From: Frigoriglobus tundricola
Lineage (GTDB): Bacteria > Planctomycetota > Planctomycetia > Gemmatales > Gemmataceae
Length of the DNA: 64,000 nt
Assembly: GCF_013128195.2 (NCBI RefSeq)
Contig: NZ_CP053452.2
Span: 7,626,001-7,690,000, forward strand
Direction of reading: 5' to 3'
Shown here: one piece after another, positions 16,701-25,850 of the stretch
Layout: each line of letters starts with the position of its first letter
How positions within the stretch are numbered: position 1 is the stretch's first letter
Made by a program: the position numbers and the translations under genes
The notes under the pieces: model-generated
The model's database searches: none
Told to the model about the DNA's origin: nothing
Seen by the model: the letters and a program-made list of their open reading frames with translations, nothing else

Positions 16701-18060
16701 ATTTGTTCGCCATGAGTTCCAGCAGTTTGTACGCGCAGGCTTCGGCAAATGCCGGGTCGTTGATGTGCCGGTCGAGTTCGACCAGTTCGACATACGGCGC
16801 GATCCAGTTGCGCACGCTCTGGAACAGGGCCGCGTCCGCTTCCGGCCACCAGAACGACTTCCCCTCGGCGTCGATGGCGGACACGCCCCGCAGCGGCATC
16901 AGAACACAGGTCGGGCTGCTGGCGGCGCTCGTTTTCTCCGCGATCTCCTTCCCCAGCCGGTCCATCTCCACCGGCGTCGTGCGCATCAGCGTGACGTTGG
17001 GATTGTGCTGGTGGAACCGCCGCGGTTTGTACCGCTCCGGAACGGTTTCTGGCGGGCCGAAGTTGACAACATCCAGCGCGCCGAGTGAGATCACCTGCGG
17101 CACCCGCGCGATGGCCGCCGCGGTGAGCCGGTCCGGCCCCGCAGAGAGGATTCCGCCGGCCAACTCGTCCGCGAGTTCGGTGGTCGTGATGTCAAGAACG
17201 CCGGCAATCAGACCGTCGCGAATCAGCCCCTCCATCGTGCGCCCGCCCGTCCCGGTCGCGTGGAACACGAGTACCTCGTAGCCCGCGGCTTCCAGTACGG
17301 CACGCGCAGCTTCGACGCAGGGCGTGGTCACGCCGAACATGGTCGCGGCGACGACGGGCTTGTCGGCGGAAGAACCGCCCGCCCCGGCCCGCCTCCCTTC
17401 AGGGGAAGCGCGGAGCGCGGAGTGTGGAGCGCGGAGTGGATGACCGAAGACGTCCTCGGTCGCCGGGCCTTCATTCCGAGTTCCGCGCTCCGCGCTCCGC
17501 GCTTCCCCTGAAGGGAGAGGGGCCGCGGGGGTGGGGCTCTTCGCCAATACCATCCCCGCCATCGCCGCAGCGGCGTTGTCGAATACCACGCGGCTGATGC
17601 GGTTCAGCCCGGCAATATCGACGACGGAGTGCAGCATCATCACGTCGCGGGTGCCGACGTAGGGCTGAACCTGCCCGCTCGCGAGCGTGCTGACCATCAG
17701 CTTTGGGACGCCCACGGGGAGCGCCCGCATCGCGGCCGTGGCGATGGTCGTACCGGCCGACCCGCCCAATCCGATCACTCCGGATAATTTACCCTCTTTG
17801 TGCAGATTCACGGCAATCTTCGCCGCTCCGGCCGCCGCGAGTTCGACCGCTCGGCCGCGGTCCCCCGCTTTTACCTGCTCCGCGTTCGCGCCGGCGGCCG
17901 CGAAAACGGCGGCGCGGGCAATATCCGGTACTACTGTGGGTGGCCCTAAACTCCCCGCGTCCGCGAGAATGACGGTCACGCCTGCGGTAACGAGCCGGTC
18001 GCGGACGTAGGCGAATTCGGCGCCCTTGGTATCCAGCGTGCCGATCAGCAAAACGGACAT
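16699..18060 (-). CDS. Tm-1-like ATP-binding (UPF0261) protein with in-frame palindromic insert
   Basis: Start ATG 18060 has GGAG nine bases upstream and gives 453 residues, longer than the roughly 400 usual for UPF0261. It begins 'MSVLLIGTLDTKGAEFAYVR', shows the glycine-rich 'GVIGLGGSAGTTIATAAM', and later 'VVAATMFGVTTPCVEAAR' and 'EVLVFHATGTGGRTMEGLI', all hallmarks of the Tm-1-like N-terminal domain family. About residues 182-223 are encoded by a palindromic element (17393-17517) and read as arginine/alanine/serine-rich filler absent from the family. In plants and fungi this domain is fused to a PEP-hydrolase-like TIM barrel; here that barrel is the separate gene at 18665. Its enzyme activity is not established. 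Confidence 0.9.
   Translation of the reverse strand: MSVLLIGTLDTKGAEFAYVRDRLVTAGVTVILADAGSLGPPTVVPDIARAAVFAAAGANAEQVKAGDRGRAVELAAAGAAKIAVNLHKEGKLSGVIGLGGSAGTTIATAAMRALPVGVPKLMVSTLASGQVQPYVGTRDVMMLHSVVDIAGLNRISRVVFDNAAAAMAGMVLAKSPTPAAPLPSGEARSAERGTRNEGPATEDVFGHPLRAPHSALRASPEGRRAGAGGSSADKPVVAATMFGVTTPCVEAARAVLEAAGYEVLVFHATGTGGRTMEGLIRDGLIAGVLDITTTELADELAGGILSAGPDRLTAAAIARVPQVISLGALDVVNFGPPETVPERYKPRRFHQHNPNVTLMRTTPVEMDRLGKEIAEKTSAASSPTCVLMPLRGVSAIDAEGKSFWWPEADAALFQSVRNWIAPYVELVELDRHINDPAFAEACAYKLLELMANK
17393..17517. repeat. family A palindromic element inside a coding sequence
   Basis: A 30-base perfect inverted repeat (17393-17422 and 17488-17517, arms starting CTCCCTTCAGGGGAAGCGCG) flanks 65 bases. 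It lies within the UPF0261 gene and keeps the reading frame open. The outer flank 17510-17540 matches family A repeats at 10.9 and 19.6 kb. Confidence 0.85.
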
Positions 18061-18158
18061 GGAACGAACTCCGGGGCTCACGTCCGTGAGGAGAACGGAC
18101 GATCGCGTGATATGTTACTGGGTAACCGGTCTTTGACGGCGACTTCCGAGGGCGGCTC

Positions 18159-18638
18159 ATGCACCCGGTATTGAAGCGGGTTCTGCTGCACGGCGGCGCG
18201 ACGGCGGTCGTTCTGGCCTGTGTCGGGCTCCTTTTTTCTCAACTGGCCGCGATGTGGGCGAGCGGATCGGGCCAAACGGCCCGGACCGACCTCGACCCGC
18301 AGGTCGGCGCCGCCATCCGTTACCGCGTTCCGCTCATGATGGCGTTCTGGGGCTTCGCCTTCGTCGCGGCGGCGGAACTGCTGTTGCATCGGTTCCGGCG
18401 CCCGGTGGCCGAGAAGTCGCCCGAACCACCGGCCGACGACGCCGAGAAACTGCTCAACGAACTGCTCGCGCAGGCCGAGGCCAAGATGGCCCAGGAGGCC
18501 GAAAGTCGAAAGGCGCAAGCACAGGGGCCGGGCGCAGAAACACCGGAGCGGAAGTCCGAAGGGAGTGGACAGAAGCCGGAACCGGGGCATAGGTCAGACG
18601 GCGGAGACGGGGCGCGGGCCGGTCCGTCCGTGCTCTGA
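18159..18638 (+). CDS. small two-helix membrane protein with charged tail
   Basis: A 159-residue protein from ATG 18159. Two hydrophobic segments are visible: about residues 8-32 ('[20 protein letters not shown]') and 58-75 ('[20 protein letters not shown]'). They are followed by a cytosolic-looking, Glu/Ala/Lys-rich coiled-coil patch ('[20 protein letters not shown]') and a low-complexity tail. No family is recognised. It lies between the divergent UPF0261 gene and the PEP-hydrolase-like gene, 26 bases upstream of the latter, so it is probably co-transcribed with it. Confidence 0.65.
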   Translation: MHPVLKRVLLHGGATAVVLACVGLLFSQLAAMWASGSGQTARTDLDPQVGAAIRYRVPLMMAFWGFAFVAAAELLLHRFRRPVAEKSPEPPADDAEKLLNELLAQAEAKMAQEAESRKAQAQGPGAETPERKSEGSGQKPEPGHRSDGGDGARAGPSVL

Positions 18639-18664
18639 TTTCTGTCCTCTCACCTTCGGTGCCC

Positions 18665-19492
18665 ATGCAATCGCGATCCGAGATTCTCGCCCGGCTCCGC
18701 GCGCACGTCGCGGCCGGCGTTCCCATCGTTGGCGGCGGGGCCGGTACCGGTCTGTCCGCCAAGTGCGCCGAAATGGGCGGCATCGATCTCATCATCATCT
18801 ACAACTCCGGCCGGTTCCGTATGGCCGGGCGCGGGTCGCTGGCCGGGCTGCTCCCCTATGGGGACGCGAACCAGATCGTAATGGACATGGCCCGCGAGGT
18901 CCTGCCGGTCGTTCAGAGGACGCCCGTTCTGGCGGGCGTGTGCGGCACCGATCCGTTCCGTGTTATGAAGCGGTTCCTGCTCGACGTGCGGGACGCGGGG
19001 TTCAGCGGTGTGCAGAACTTCCCCACCGTGGGCCTGTTCGACGGCACCCTTCGCGTCGGCCTCGAAGAGACCGGAATGGGCTACCGGCTCGAAGTGGACA
19101 TGATCGCCGCGGCCCGCGATCTCGATTTGCTCACCTGTCCCTACGCCTTCACGCCCGAGGAGGCGACCGCGATGGCGAAAGCCGGCGCGGACGTCCTCAT
19201 TCCGCACATGGGGCTGACCACAAAGGGGGCGATTGGCGCGAAGACGGCCCTCTCGCTCGAAGAATCGGCGAAGCGCGTGCAGGAACTCGCCGACGCCGCG
19301 AAGGCGGTGAACCCCGACATCCTCGTGCTGTGCCACGGCGGCCCGATTTCCGAACCGGAGGACGTGCGGTTCATCCTCGACCACACGACGGGCATCGTTG
19401 GCTTCTTCGGCGCGTCGAGCATCGAGCGCTTGCCGACGGAGGTCGCGATCACCGGTTGTGTGAAGCAGTTCAAGGGGCTGGCGCTGAAGTGA
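18665..19492 (+). CDS. phosphoenolpyruvate hydrolase-like TIM-barrel protein
   Basis: A 275-residue protein from ATG 18665; a GTG two codons earlier is possible. It belongs to the PEP_hydrolase-like TIM-barrel family (PF09370): '[20 protein letters not shown]', '[20 protein letters not shown]', '[16 protein letters not shown]', '[18 protein letters not shown]', '[16 protein letters not shown]', and the end '[18 protein letters not shown]'. Length is normal. This domain is the C-terminal half of Tm-1-type proteins in plants and fungi, whose N-terminal half is encoded by the neighbouring UPF0261 gene, so the two products very likely work together. The biochemical reaction is not firmly known. 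Confidence 0.92.
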   Translation: MQSRSEILARLRAHVAAGVPIVGGGAGTGLSAKCAEMGGIDLIIIYNSGRFRMAGRGSLAGLLPYGDANQIVMDMAREVLPVVQRTPVLAGVCGTDPFRVMKRFLLDVRDAGFSGVQNFPTVGLFDGTLRVGLEETGMGYRLEVDMIAAARDLDLLTCPYAFTPEEATAMAKAGADVLIPHMGLTTKGAIGAKTALSLEESAKRVQELADAAKAVNPDILVLCHGGPISEPEDVRFILDHTTGIVGFFGASSIERLPTEVAITGCVKQFKGLALK

Positions 19493-19966
19493 GACAGAAG
19501 CATCTCCGAAGGGCAGACGATCCACAGATCAACGCGGGGCGCAGATCAGAAGAGATCCGAGTCTTTTTGACACGGTAGCGGGCGCGAGCGAGGTCGGTGT
19601 CGGGAAGACCGGGTCGGGCTTCGTTTTCCGGCGCGAAGAACCCACCCCCAGCCCCTCCCTGAAGGGAGGGAGCAAGACCTCCGGCGTTCCAACGCTTCGA
19701 GAAAGTAGGAGGAGGCTTCGCGCGCGTTCACCCCCCTCCCTTCAGGGGGCGCGCCGGAAGACGAAGCCCGGCCTTGTGTTCCTATCCCGAACCCGCTCAC
19801 GTCTGCTCAAGTGTCACTTTTCCCACCGTTACACAATCGGTTTACGATCCTCCCTCGTCGGAAGTTTTGAACTTCACGACTCGACGCGGGCGCGCCGTCG
19901 GCACTTGCCCCACCAATGTGCGCGTCGCCTGTCGTTACTTCTCCGACGCCGGCGAGGGATCGAACC
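19493..19966. other. 474-base gap filled by repeat fragments
   Basis: No gene found. It holds a short family E-like fragment (19505-19560, 'CCACAGATCAACGCGGGGCG') and a family A composite palindrome at 19611-19770. The last 150 bases before the macroglobulin start show no clear promoter. Confidence 0.6.
19611..19770. repeat. composite family A palindrome
   Basis: The outer arms 19611-19635 and 19749-19770 are near reverse complements (GGGCTTCGTTTTCCGGCGCG against CGCGCCGGAAGACGAAGCCC). Nested inside are CCCCTCCCTGAAGGGAGGG at 19652-19670 and CCCCCTCCCTTCAGGGGG near 19732-19749. Confidence 0.8.
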
Positions 19967-22900
19967 ATGCGCGACAAACAGCCCCCTTTCCCGTTCGCCG
20001 AACCGGACGACCAGCCGTCCGGCTTCTGGCTCCGGTGGCGGGTGATCTCGTTCGTCCTCGCCCTCCTCCTCGGGGTGCCGGCCGGATACCAGCTCATCAA
20101 CTGGTACGAGCGGTCGCACGACGCGAAGGCCAAGCGCGCCGCCCGCGACGCGGCGCAGGCCGAATTCGCGCAGCTCCGGGCCGAACAAAAGGCCGCCCAG
20201 GACGCGGCGCGGGCCGAACTCGATCGGGCCACCGCCGCCGAACAGGCGCTCACTCAGACCTTCGAGGACGAGCTTCAGAAGGCCCGGAAAATGCTGGAGG
20301 AAAAGGACTTCTCGGTGCGGCTGACGGCGCCCACGCACGCCCAGCCCGGCGCACCCTACAGCGGGAAGATCGAAACGCTGAACCGCACCGGCGCGGTCGT
20401 TAAGCCGAAGAAGCTCGAGGTCGTGATCAAGGACGCGAAGAACGCCGAACTCTTCAAGCAGACCCACGAGCAGCCGACCGCCGCCACGACGCTCGACCTG
20501 CCGGTCGCGTTCTGGGCGAAAGTGAAGCCCGGTACCGAACTGTTCCTCGAAGTCTCCGCGCTCACCGACGACGACCGCAAGGGCATCCTCTCCGAGCGCA
20601 TTCCGCTCGCCCGGCCGGTGTACGTCACGCACCTCGCGACCGACAAGCCGCTGTACAAGCCGGGCGAGGTGGTCCGCTTCCGGTCGCTCACTCTCGACCG
20701 CGCCAGCCTCCAACCGCCCGCGCGCGACCTGCACCTGAGGTTCCGGCTCCGCGACCCCGGCGACGCGGTCACGCCGCTCGACGAGGGCAACGGTCGGGTG
20801 CTCCTGAACCTCCAGCCGGTGCTGGTGCCGGATGCGACTGCCCCCGCCAAGGTGGTCCCGCTCCGCGGCATCGGCGTGGGTGAACACACGATCGCCCCGG
20901 ACGCGCCGGGCGGCGAGTACAAGCTCGAACTGCTGGAAGTGGAAAGCGGCACCGGCCGCGAAGTGCTGTTGGAAACGCGCAAGTTCATTGTAAACCGCTA
21001 CGTGCCGGACACGTTCGAGAAGAAACTCGAATTCGACGGCAAGAGCTACGGGGCCGGCGACACGGTCCAAGCCCGCATCGAAGTCACGCGCACGGCGGGC
21101 GGCCCGATGAAGGACGCCAAGGCGACCGTCGTCGCCACGGTGGACGGCCGCGAGTTTCATAGCCAGGGCGGGGCCGCGTTCGCGCTCGTCCCGGCCGAAC
21201 GCGGCGCGTCCAAGGCGATCCTCGATGTGCGGTTCAAGCTCCCCGCCGACATCTTCGTGAAGGCCGCGAAGGACAGCGCGCCGAACGCCACGCTGAGCGT
21301 CAACATTCAGGACGGGAGCGACACGGAAGCGATCGTGCGGCCGATCCCGCTCGTGACGAAGACCCTGTCCGTCGAGTTTTTCCCCGAAGGCGGGGAGATG
21401 GTCGAGGGCGTGCCAGGCCGCGTGTATTTCCAGGCGCGCACGTTCCACAATAAACCGGCCGATGTGAAGGGCTACATCACCGATGGCACGGACAGGATCG
21501 TCGAAGCCGTCACGCTCACGGACGCCGAAAACCCTGGCGCGAACCGCGGGCACGGTGTCTTCACGCTCACGCCCAAGGCCGGTGCCAGGTACTTCCTTAA
21601 GCTCGTCACCCCGAGCGGCATCATTGAACCGACAAAGGACGGCTTCCCGCTTCCGTTGGCGAGGCCCGATGGCGTCGCACTGACCGCGGATGACGCCGTC
21701 ACCGGAAAAGGCGCCGCAATCCGCGTAACCCTTCAGACGGCAGATGGCACGAAGACGCTGCACGTGGGCGCGTACGCCCGCGGGCGGCTCGTCGCGCACC
21801 AGAGGCTCACCGTAACTGCGGGCAAGCCGGTCACGGTGGAACTGAACGGTGACGACCCGACCGGCGGCGTCACCCGGGTCACGGTGTTCGAGGAACAGAA
21901 GGCCGACGGCGAGGGGCGGGCGCCGCTCATCCCACGGGCCGAGCGCCTCGTGTTCCGCAAGCCGGTCGAGCAACTCGCTCTGAAGGTGCAACCCGACAAG
22001 ACGCGCTACACGCCCGCGGGCAAGGTCCGGCTCGAACTCTCCGCGGCCGATGAGAAGGAGAAGCCCGTTCCCGCGGTGCTGCTGGTCGGCGTGGTGAACC
22101 GCAGCGTGATCACAATGGCCGACAACAAGACCGACCGCCTCATGCCGACGCACTTCCTCCTTTCGGGCGAGGTTAAGCACCCGGCCGAACTGGAACACGC
22201 CGACTTCCTGCTCACCGCTCACCCGAAGGCCGCCGCCGCGCTCGATCTCCTGCTCGGTACGCAGGGCTGGCGCCGGTTCGCCGAGCAAAACGCCGACCCC
22301 GCGAACCCGTCCGACCGCTCGGACGTGGACAAAATGCTCGTCGCGCACGGGCAGCGCACCTCCGCTCCGTTCGCGCTGTACAAGCTCGAGGAGCAGCGGG
22401 TACAGGCGGAGTTCCGCCCGCAGCTCGAAAACGCCGCGCTCACACGAGTTGCGGCCGAGGCGCGCTGGAACAAACATACCGGGGAAGCTGAGGTCGCTAA
22501 TCGGTTGGCCGTCACGCAGGCCGCTGCCACCGCCGCCGAACAGCAGTACACAAGCGCCGCGGCCGATCTGTACGCGTTCGAGACGCGCCCGACGCGGCCG
22601 CCGTCGTGGGGCTGCCGGCGCTGCGGCGGCGCTCCTCGCTCTGGGTATCGGAGGCGCGCGCTGGCTGCGTCGCGGCCGGCCGGCGGCCGCCGGCCGTACT
22701 ACTGCGGCACGTTCGGTGTGTTCGCCCTCGTCGGCCTGTCAGCGGCCGGCGTGGTGTGGACGTGGTCCACACCGGATGCCGAAACCGCATGGAAGAATAC
22801 CGGTCGTGATGGGCTGAATCGGGCGCCGAAGGCCGCGGGTGTAGTCGAAGAACGGGGTGTCGCAAAACTCGCTCTTCAAGCGAGGGCGCGCGAAGCCGAT

Positions 22901-25564
22901 CGAGCGCCCCAAGCCCCGATGGCAGCGATGGACGTGGCGGGCCAGATGGGCGGCGGTGCGGTGCCCGGAAACGCACCTGTGCGGAACGCGGGGCCGCCGG
23001 TCCTGAGGAAACCGAACGCAGAAGCCGCATTCCGGGACGATGCCGACAACAAGAAGAACGACGCCCGGCCCGACCCGGCCAAGCGCTTCGATGATGCGTT
23101 CGCTCTGAACAAAGGGGCCGGAGAAGGGAAGCCCGGCGACCGGGCACGCGAACAGGCGCGGCTCGCTCTGGCGCTCGGCGCGGCGAAGCCCGCAGCGAAG
23201 CCTGCTGGGGGGATGGGGGCCCTTCCCGGCCGGCCCGGAGGAGCTGGAGGCTTTGCGGGCGCTCGGGCGGCCGGCGGTGGACGGCCGTTCGGTGGTCCCG
23301 CCGGTCCGGGCGGCTTCCTCGCCCCGATGCCCCCGCCCCCGCCGGTCGTGATGCCGTTCCTGGTCCGCGAGTACGCCCACCAGCGCGACCCGGCACTCGG
23401 GGAGGTGCGTTCGGACTTTGCCGAAACCGTGTACTGGCACCCGGTCCTCGTGTTGCCGGGGACCGGTAAGACCACAGTCGAGTTCCAGCTTTCCGACGAC
23501 ATCGCCCGCTATCAGGTGCTCGTCGCCGGTCACACGCAGGACGGGCGCATCGGCGCGGTGACGGAGGCGATCGAGGCCCGGCAACCGTTCAGCGTTGATC
23601 CGAAGCTGCCGCTGGAGGTTTCGCACACGGACACGATCGACGTGCCCCTGCGCGTCACCAACGACAGCGACGACGCCCGGAAGGTCGTGTTCGGCGTGAC
23701 GACAACCGGTTTGAAAGCGGCCGGCGCCGTGCCCGACGCACTGGAACTCGGCCCGAACGGTAAGGGCCGCCAGATGCTCCGCCTCAAGGCCGACACGTTG
23801 AACGGCCCGGCATCGGTAAGCATCACCGGCACGAGCGGCGCGGACAAGGACACCATCCTCCGCGCGGTCACCGTCGTGCCGGACGGCTTCCCGGGCGTCG
23901 GCTCGGTGAGCGACATGATCGAGAAGGGGCGGGCGGGCGGGACTATCATGGTGCCGAAAGATACGGTGCCCGGCACGCTCAAAGTGCGGCTCGAAGTGTA
24001 CCCAACTTCATTGGCCGATCTCGTGAAAGGGTTGGACGGGTTGCTCCGTGAGCCGTCCGGGTGCTTCGAACAGACCTCGACCACCAACTACCCGAACACC
24101 CTGATCCTCGACTACATGAACCAGACCAATCAGGTGAACCCCGAAGCCGCGAAGCGGGCGAAGGAACTGCTCGACCGCGGGTACGGCCGGTTGGTGTCCT
24201 ACGAGTGCCCGGACACCCCGCTCAAGGCCCGCCAGGGGTTCGAGTGGTTCGGCGCGGCCGATAGTCAGCACGAAGCGCTCACCGCCTACGGCCTGCTCCA
24301 GTTCAAGGACATGAGTCGCGTTCACCCGGTCGACCCGCAACTCATCAAGCGAACGCAGGCGTTCTTGCTGTCCCGCAAGGACGGTACCGGCGGGTTTAAG
24401 CGAAACGCGCGGGCGCTCGATACCTTCGGCGGCGCACCGAAACACACGACCGACGCCTACATCGTCTGGGCGCTCGTCGAGAGTGACCCGGACAACAGCG
24501 AGAACCTCGATCTTGCGAAGGAGATCGCCGCGCTCAAGACCGAGGCGCTGGACGAGAACTCGACCGGCGGTAAGGACGCGTACTTCGTGGCTCTGACGGC
24601 GAACGTGTTGCTGAATCGCGGCGACCGCGAGGCCGCGCACCGGTTGCTCGGCCGCCTTAAGGACAAGCACGCCAAGGGCGGGGCCGTGACGGGCGCGGTT
24701 ACCAGCATCACCCGCTCCGGCGGGCGCGATCTGGAGATCGAGACGACCGCTATCACCCTGCTCGGGTGGCTCCGCGCGAACGACCCCAACTACGCCGTTG
24801 CCATCAAGGACGCGACGAGGTGGGTCAGCCAACAACGCGGCGGGTACGGCGGGTTCGGGTCCACGCAATCGACCATTATGGCGCTCAAGGCGCTCATTCT
24901 GTACGCAAAGAAGTCTGCCCGACCGGCCGAGAGCGGCGAGATCAAGCTCATGCTGGCGGGCCGGGAAGTCGCGGCGCGGAAGTTCAGCGAAAAGGACGTG
25001 GAAGTGATCGGTGTGGACGTCGCGAACGCGGAAGGGATCTTCAAAGCCGGCCAGTTGACCGAGGTGGAGATCGTGACGGACGCGAAGCAGGCGTACCCGT
25101 TCGCGCTTTCTTACACCTACACGACGCTCACGCCGGTGAGCGCCGAGAAGTGCGCCGTGAAGATCGGTACGAAGCTCGGGAAGACCGAAGCTGCCGAGGG
25201 CGACACGGTGCCGCTGCACCTGAGCTTCGAGAACAAGCAGAACAAGGGGCAGGGGATGGCGGTGGCGGTCATCGGCATCCCGGCCGGGATGCGGGTGCCG
25301 ACCGACATGAAGCAGCTCACCGACCTGCGCGAGAAGGGCCAGGTGGCGTACTTCGAGACCCGGGGCCGGGAACTGGTGCTCTACTGGCGCGAGCTGGCCC
25401 CGGAGCAGAAGATCGCGCTGACGGTGGACCTGGTGTGCGACGTGCCGGGCACCTACCATGGGCCGGCCAGCCGCGGGTACCTGTACTACGACGCGGACCA
25501 CAAGCACTGGGTCGAACCGCTCGCCGTAAAGATCGCGCCCCTTTCGGCCGAAGCGCGGAAGTGA
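19967..25564 (+). CDS. alpha-2-macroglobulin family protein with intact thioester site
   Basis: ATG 19967, after GAGGG, gives 1865 residues. An N-terminal cytosolic stub and one membrane helix (about residues 20-42, 'WRVISFVLALLLGVPAGYQL') anchor the protein; a short coiled coil follows. MG2-like motifs are seen ('TDKPLYKPGEVVRFRSLTLD'), then A2M_N_2 and A2M regions ('VREYAHQRDPA', 'VEFQLSDDIARYQVLV'). The thioester motif 'PSGCFEQTS' places the reactive Cys at about 1366 and Gln at 1369, within an alpha/alpha toroid ('GYGGFGSTQSTIMALKALIL'). Bacterial A2M proteins trap attacking proteases in the periplasm. Near residues 874-920 three compensating frame changes seem to scramble a second membrane hairpin. 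It is followed by a strong hairpin at 25608. Confidence 0.93.
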   Translation: MRDKQPPFPFAEPDDQPSGFWLRWRVISFVLALLLGVPAGYQLINWYERSHDAKAKRAARDAAQAEFAQLRAEQKAAQDAARAELDRATAAEQALTQTFEDELQKARKMLEEKDFSVRLTAPTHAQPGAPYSGKIETLNRTGAVVKPKKLEVVIKDAKNAELFKQTHEQPTAATTLDLPVAFWAKVKPGTELFLEVSALTDDDRKGILSERIPLARPVYVTHLATDKPLYKPGEVVRFRSLTLDRASLQPPARDLHLRFRLRDPGDAVTPLDEGNGRVLLNLQPVLVPDATAPAKVVPLRGIGVGEHTIAPDAPGGEYKLELLEVESGTGREVLLETRKFIVNRYVPDTFEKKLEFDGKSYGAGDTVQARIEVTRTAGGPMKDAKATVVATVDGREFHSQGGAAFALVPAERGASKAILDVRFKLPADIFVKAAKDSAPNATLSVNIQDGSDTEAIVRPIPLVTKTLSVEFFPEGGEMVEGVPGRVYFQARTFHNKPADVKGYITDGTDRIVEAVTLTDAENPGANRGHGVFTLTPKAGARYFLKLVTPSGIIEPTKDGFPLPLARPDGVALTADDAVTGKGAAIRVTLQTADGTKTLHVGAYARGRLVAHQRLTVTAGKPVTVELNGDDPTGGVTRVTVFEEQKADGEGRAPLIPRAERLVFRKPVEQLALKVQPDKTRYTPAGKVRLELSAADEKEKPVPAVLLVGVVNRSVITMADNKTDRLMPTHFLLSGEVKHPAELEHADFLLTAHPKAAAALDLLLGTQGWRRFAEQNADPANPSDRSDVDKMLVAHGQRTSAPFALYKLEEQRVQAEFRPQLENAALTRVAAEARWNKHTGEAEVANRLAVTQAAATAAEQQYTSAAADLYAFETRPTRPPSWGCRRCGGAPRSGYRRRALAASRPAGGRRPYYCGTFGVFALVGLSAAGVVWTWSTPDAETAWKNTGRDGLNRAPKAAGVVEERGVAKLALQARAREADRAPQAPMAAMDVAGQMGGGAVPGNAPVRNAGPPVLRKPNAEAAFRDDADNKKNDARPDPAKRFDDAFALNKGAGEGKPGDRAREQARLALALGAAKPAAKPAGGMGALPGRPGGAGGFAGARAAGGGRPFGGPAGPGGFLAPMPPPPPVVMPFLVREYAHQRDPALGEVRSDFAETVYWHPVLVLPGTGKTTVEFQLSDDIARYQVLVAGHTQDGRIGAVTEAIEARQPFSVDPKLPLEVSHTDTIDVPLRVTNDSDDARKVVFGVTTTGLKAAGAVPDALELGPNGKGRQMLRLKADTLNGPASVSITGTSGADKDTILRAVTVVPDGFPGVGSVSDMIEKGRAGGTIMVPKDTVPGTLKVRLEVYPTSLADLVKGLDGLLREPSGCFEQTSTTNYPNTLILDYMNQTNQVNPEAAKRAKELLDRGYGRLVSYECPDTPLKARQGFEWFGAADSQHEALTAYGLLQFKDMSRVHPVDPQLIKRTQAFLLSRKDGTGGFKRNARALDTFGGAPKHTTDAYIVWALVESDPDNSENLDLAKEIAALKTEALDENSTGGKDAYFVALTANVLLNRGDREAAHRLLGRLKDKHAKGGAVTGAVTSITRSGGRDLEIETTAITLLGWLRANDPNYAVAIKDATRWVSQQRGGYGGFGSTQSTIMALKALILYAKKSARPAESGEIKLMLAGREVAARKFSEKDVEVIGVDVANAEGIFKAGQLTEVEIVTDAKQAYPFALSYTYTTLTPVSAEKCAVKIGTKLGKTEAAEGDTVPLHLSFENKQNKGQGMAVAVIGIPAGMRVPTDMKQLTDLREKGQVAYFETRGRELVLYWRELAPEQKIALTVDLVCDVPGTYHGPASRGYLYYDADHKHWVEPLAVKIAPLSAEARK
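22585..22698 (+). other. region of three compensating frameshifts inside the macroglobulin gene
   Basis: The main frame here reads as a basic, cysteine-containing stretch. Shifting -1 near 22588 gives 'PDAAAVVGLPAL', shifting -1 again near 22626 gives 'AALLALGIGGARWLRRGRPA', and a third -1 near 22680-22695 returns to the main frame at 'RPYYCGTFGVFALVGLSAAG'. The reconstructed peptide is a good transmembrane helix with a positive end, so three single-base losses are likely. Confidence 0.7.
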
Positions 25565-25607
25565 AGTCGCCGCTCGCCGTCCACACCCCGCCAATGGCAT
25601 ATCTGGC

Positions 25608-25648
25608 ACCGGACGAATTGCCCGATTCTATCGGGCAATTCGTCCGGT
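25608..25648. terminator. perfect 19-base hairpin after the macroglobulin gene
   Basis: 25608-25626 (ACCGGACGAATTGCCCGAT) and 25630-25648 are exact reverse complements with a 3-base loop, 43 bases after the stop codon. It is a probable terminator; a T-run is missing. Confidence 0.65.
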
Positions 25649-25850
25649 ATCTGTTTCCTGCTCGCCTTCGCGGAGAGTGACGCGCGATTGTAGCGGGTGC
25701 GCAACGAGTGCGGCGCGGGTCGTTGCTCCGTTCCCAGATCGTCACTTGTGTCACCACACCCAGGGTTTACAATCAAATGAACGGCACCACCGACACCGTT
25801 GCGGTGCGTGTGCCATTTCGTCCGACCCCCGTCGCCACGAGTTTTTTCCC

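Noticed and set aside
19874-22477. Long minus-strand open frame of 867 codons opposite the macroglobulin gene
   Set aside because: Rich in Arg, Gly, His and Val with no domain motifs; it mirrors the codon pattern of the plus-strand gene, as usual in high-GC DNA.
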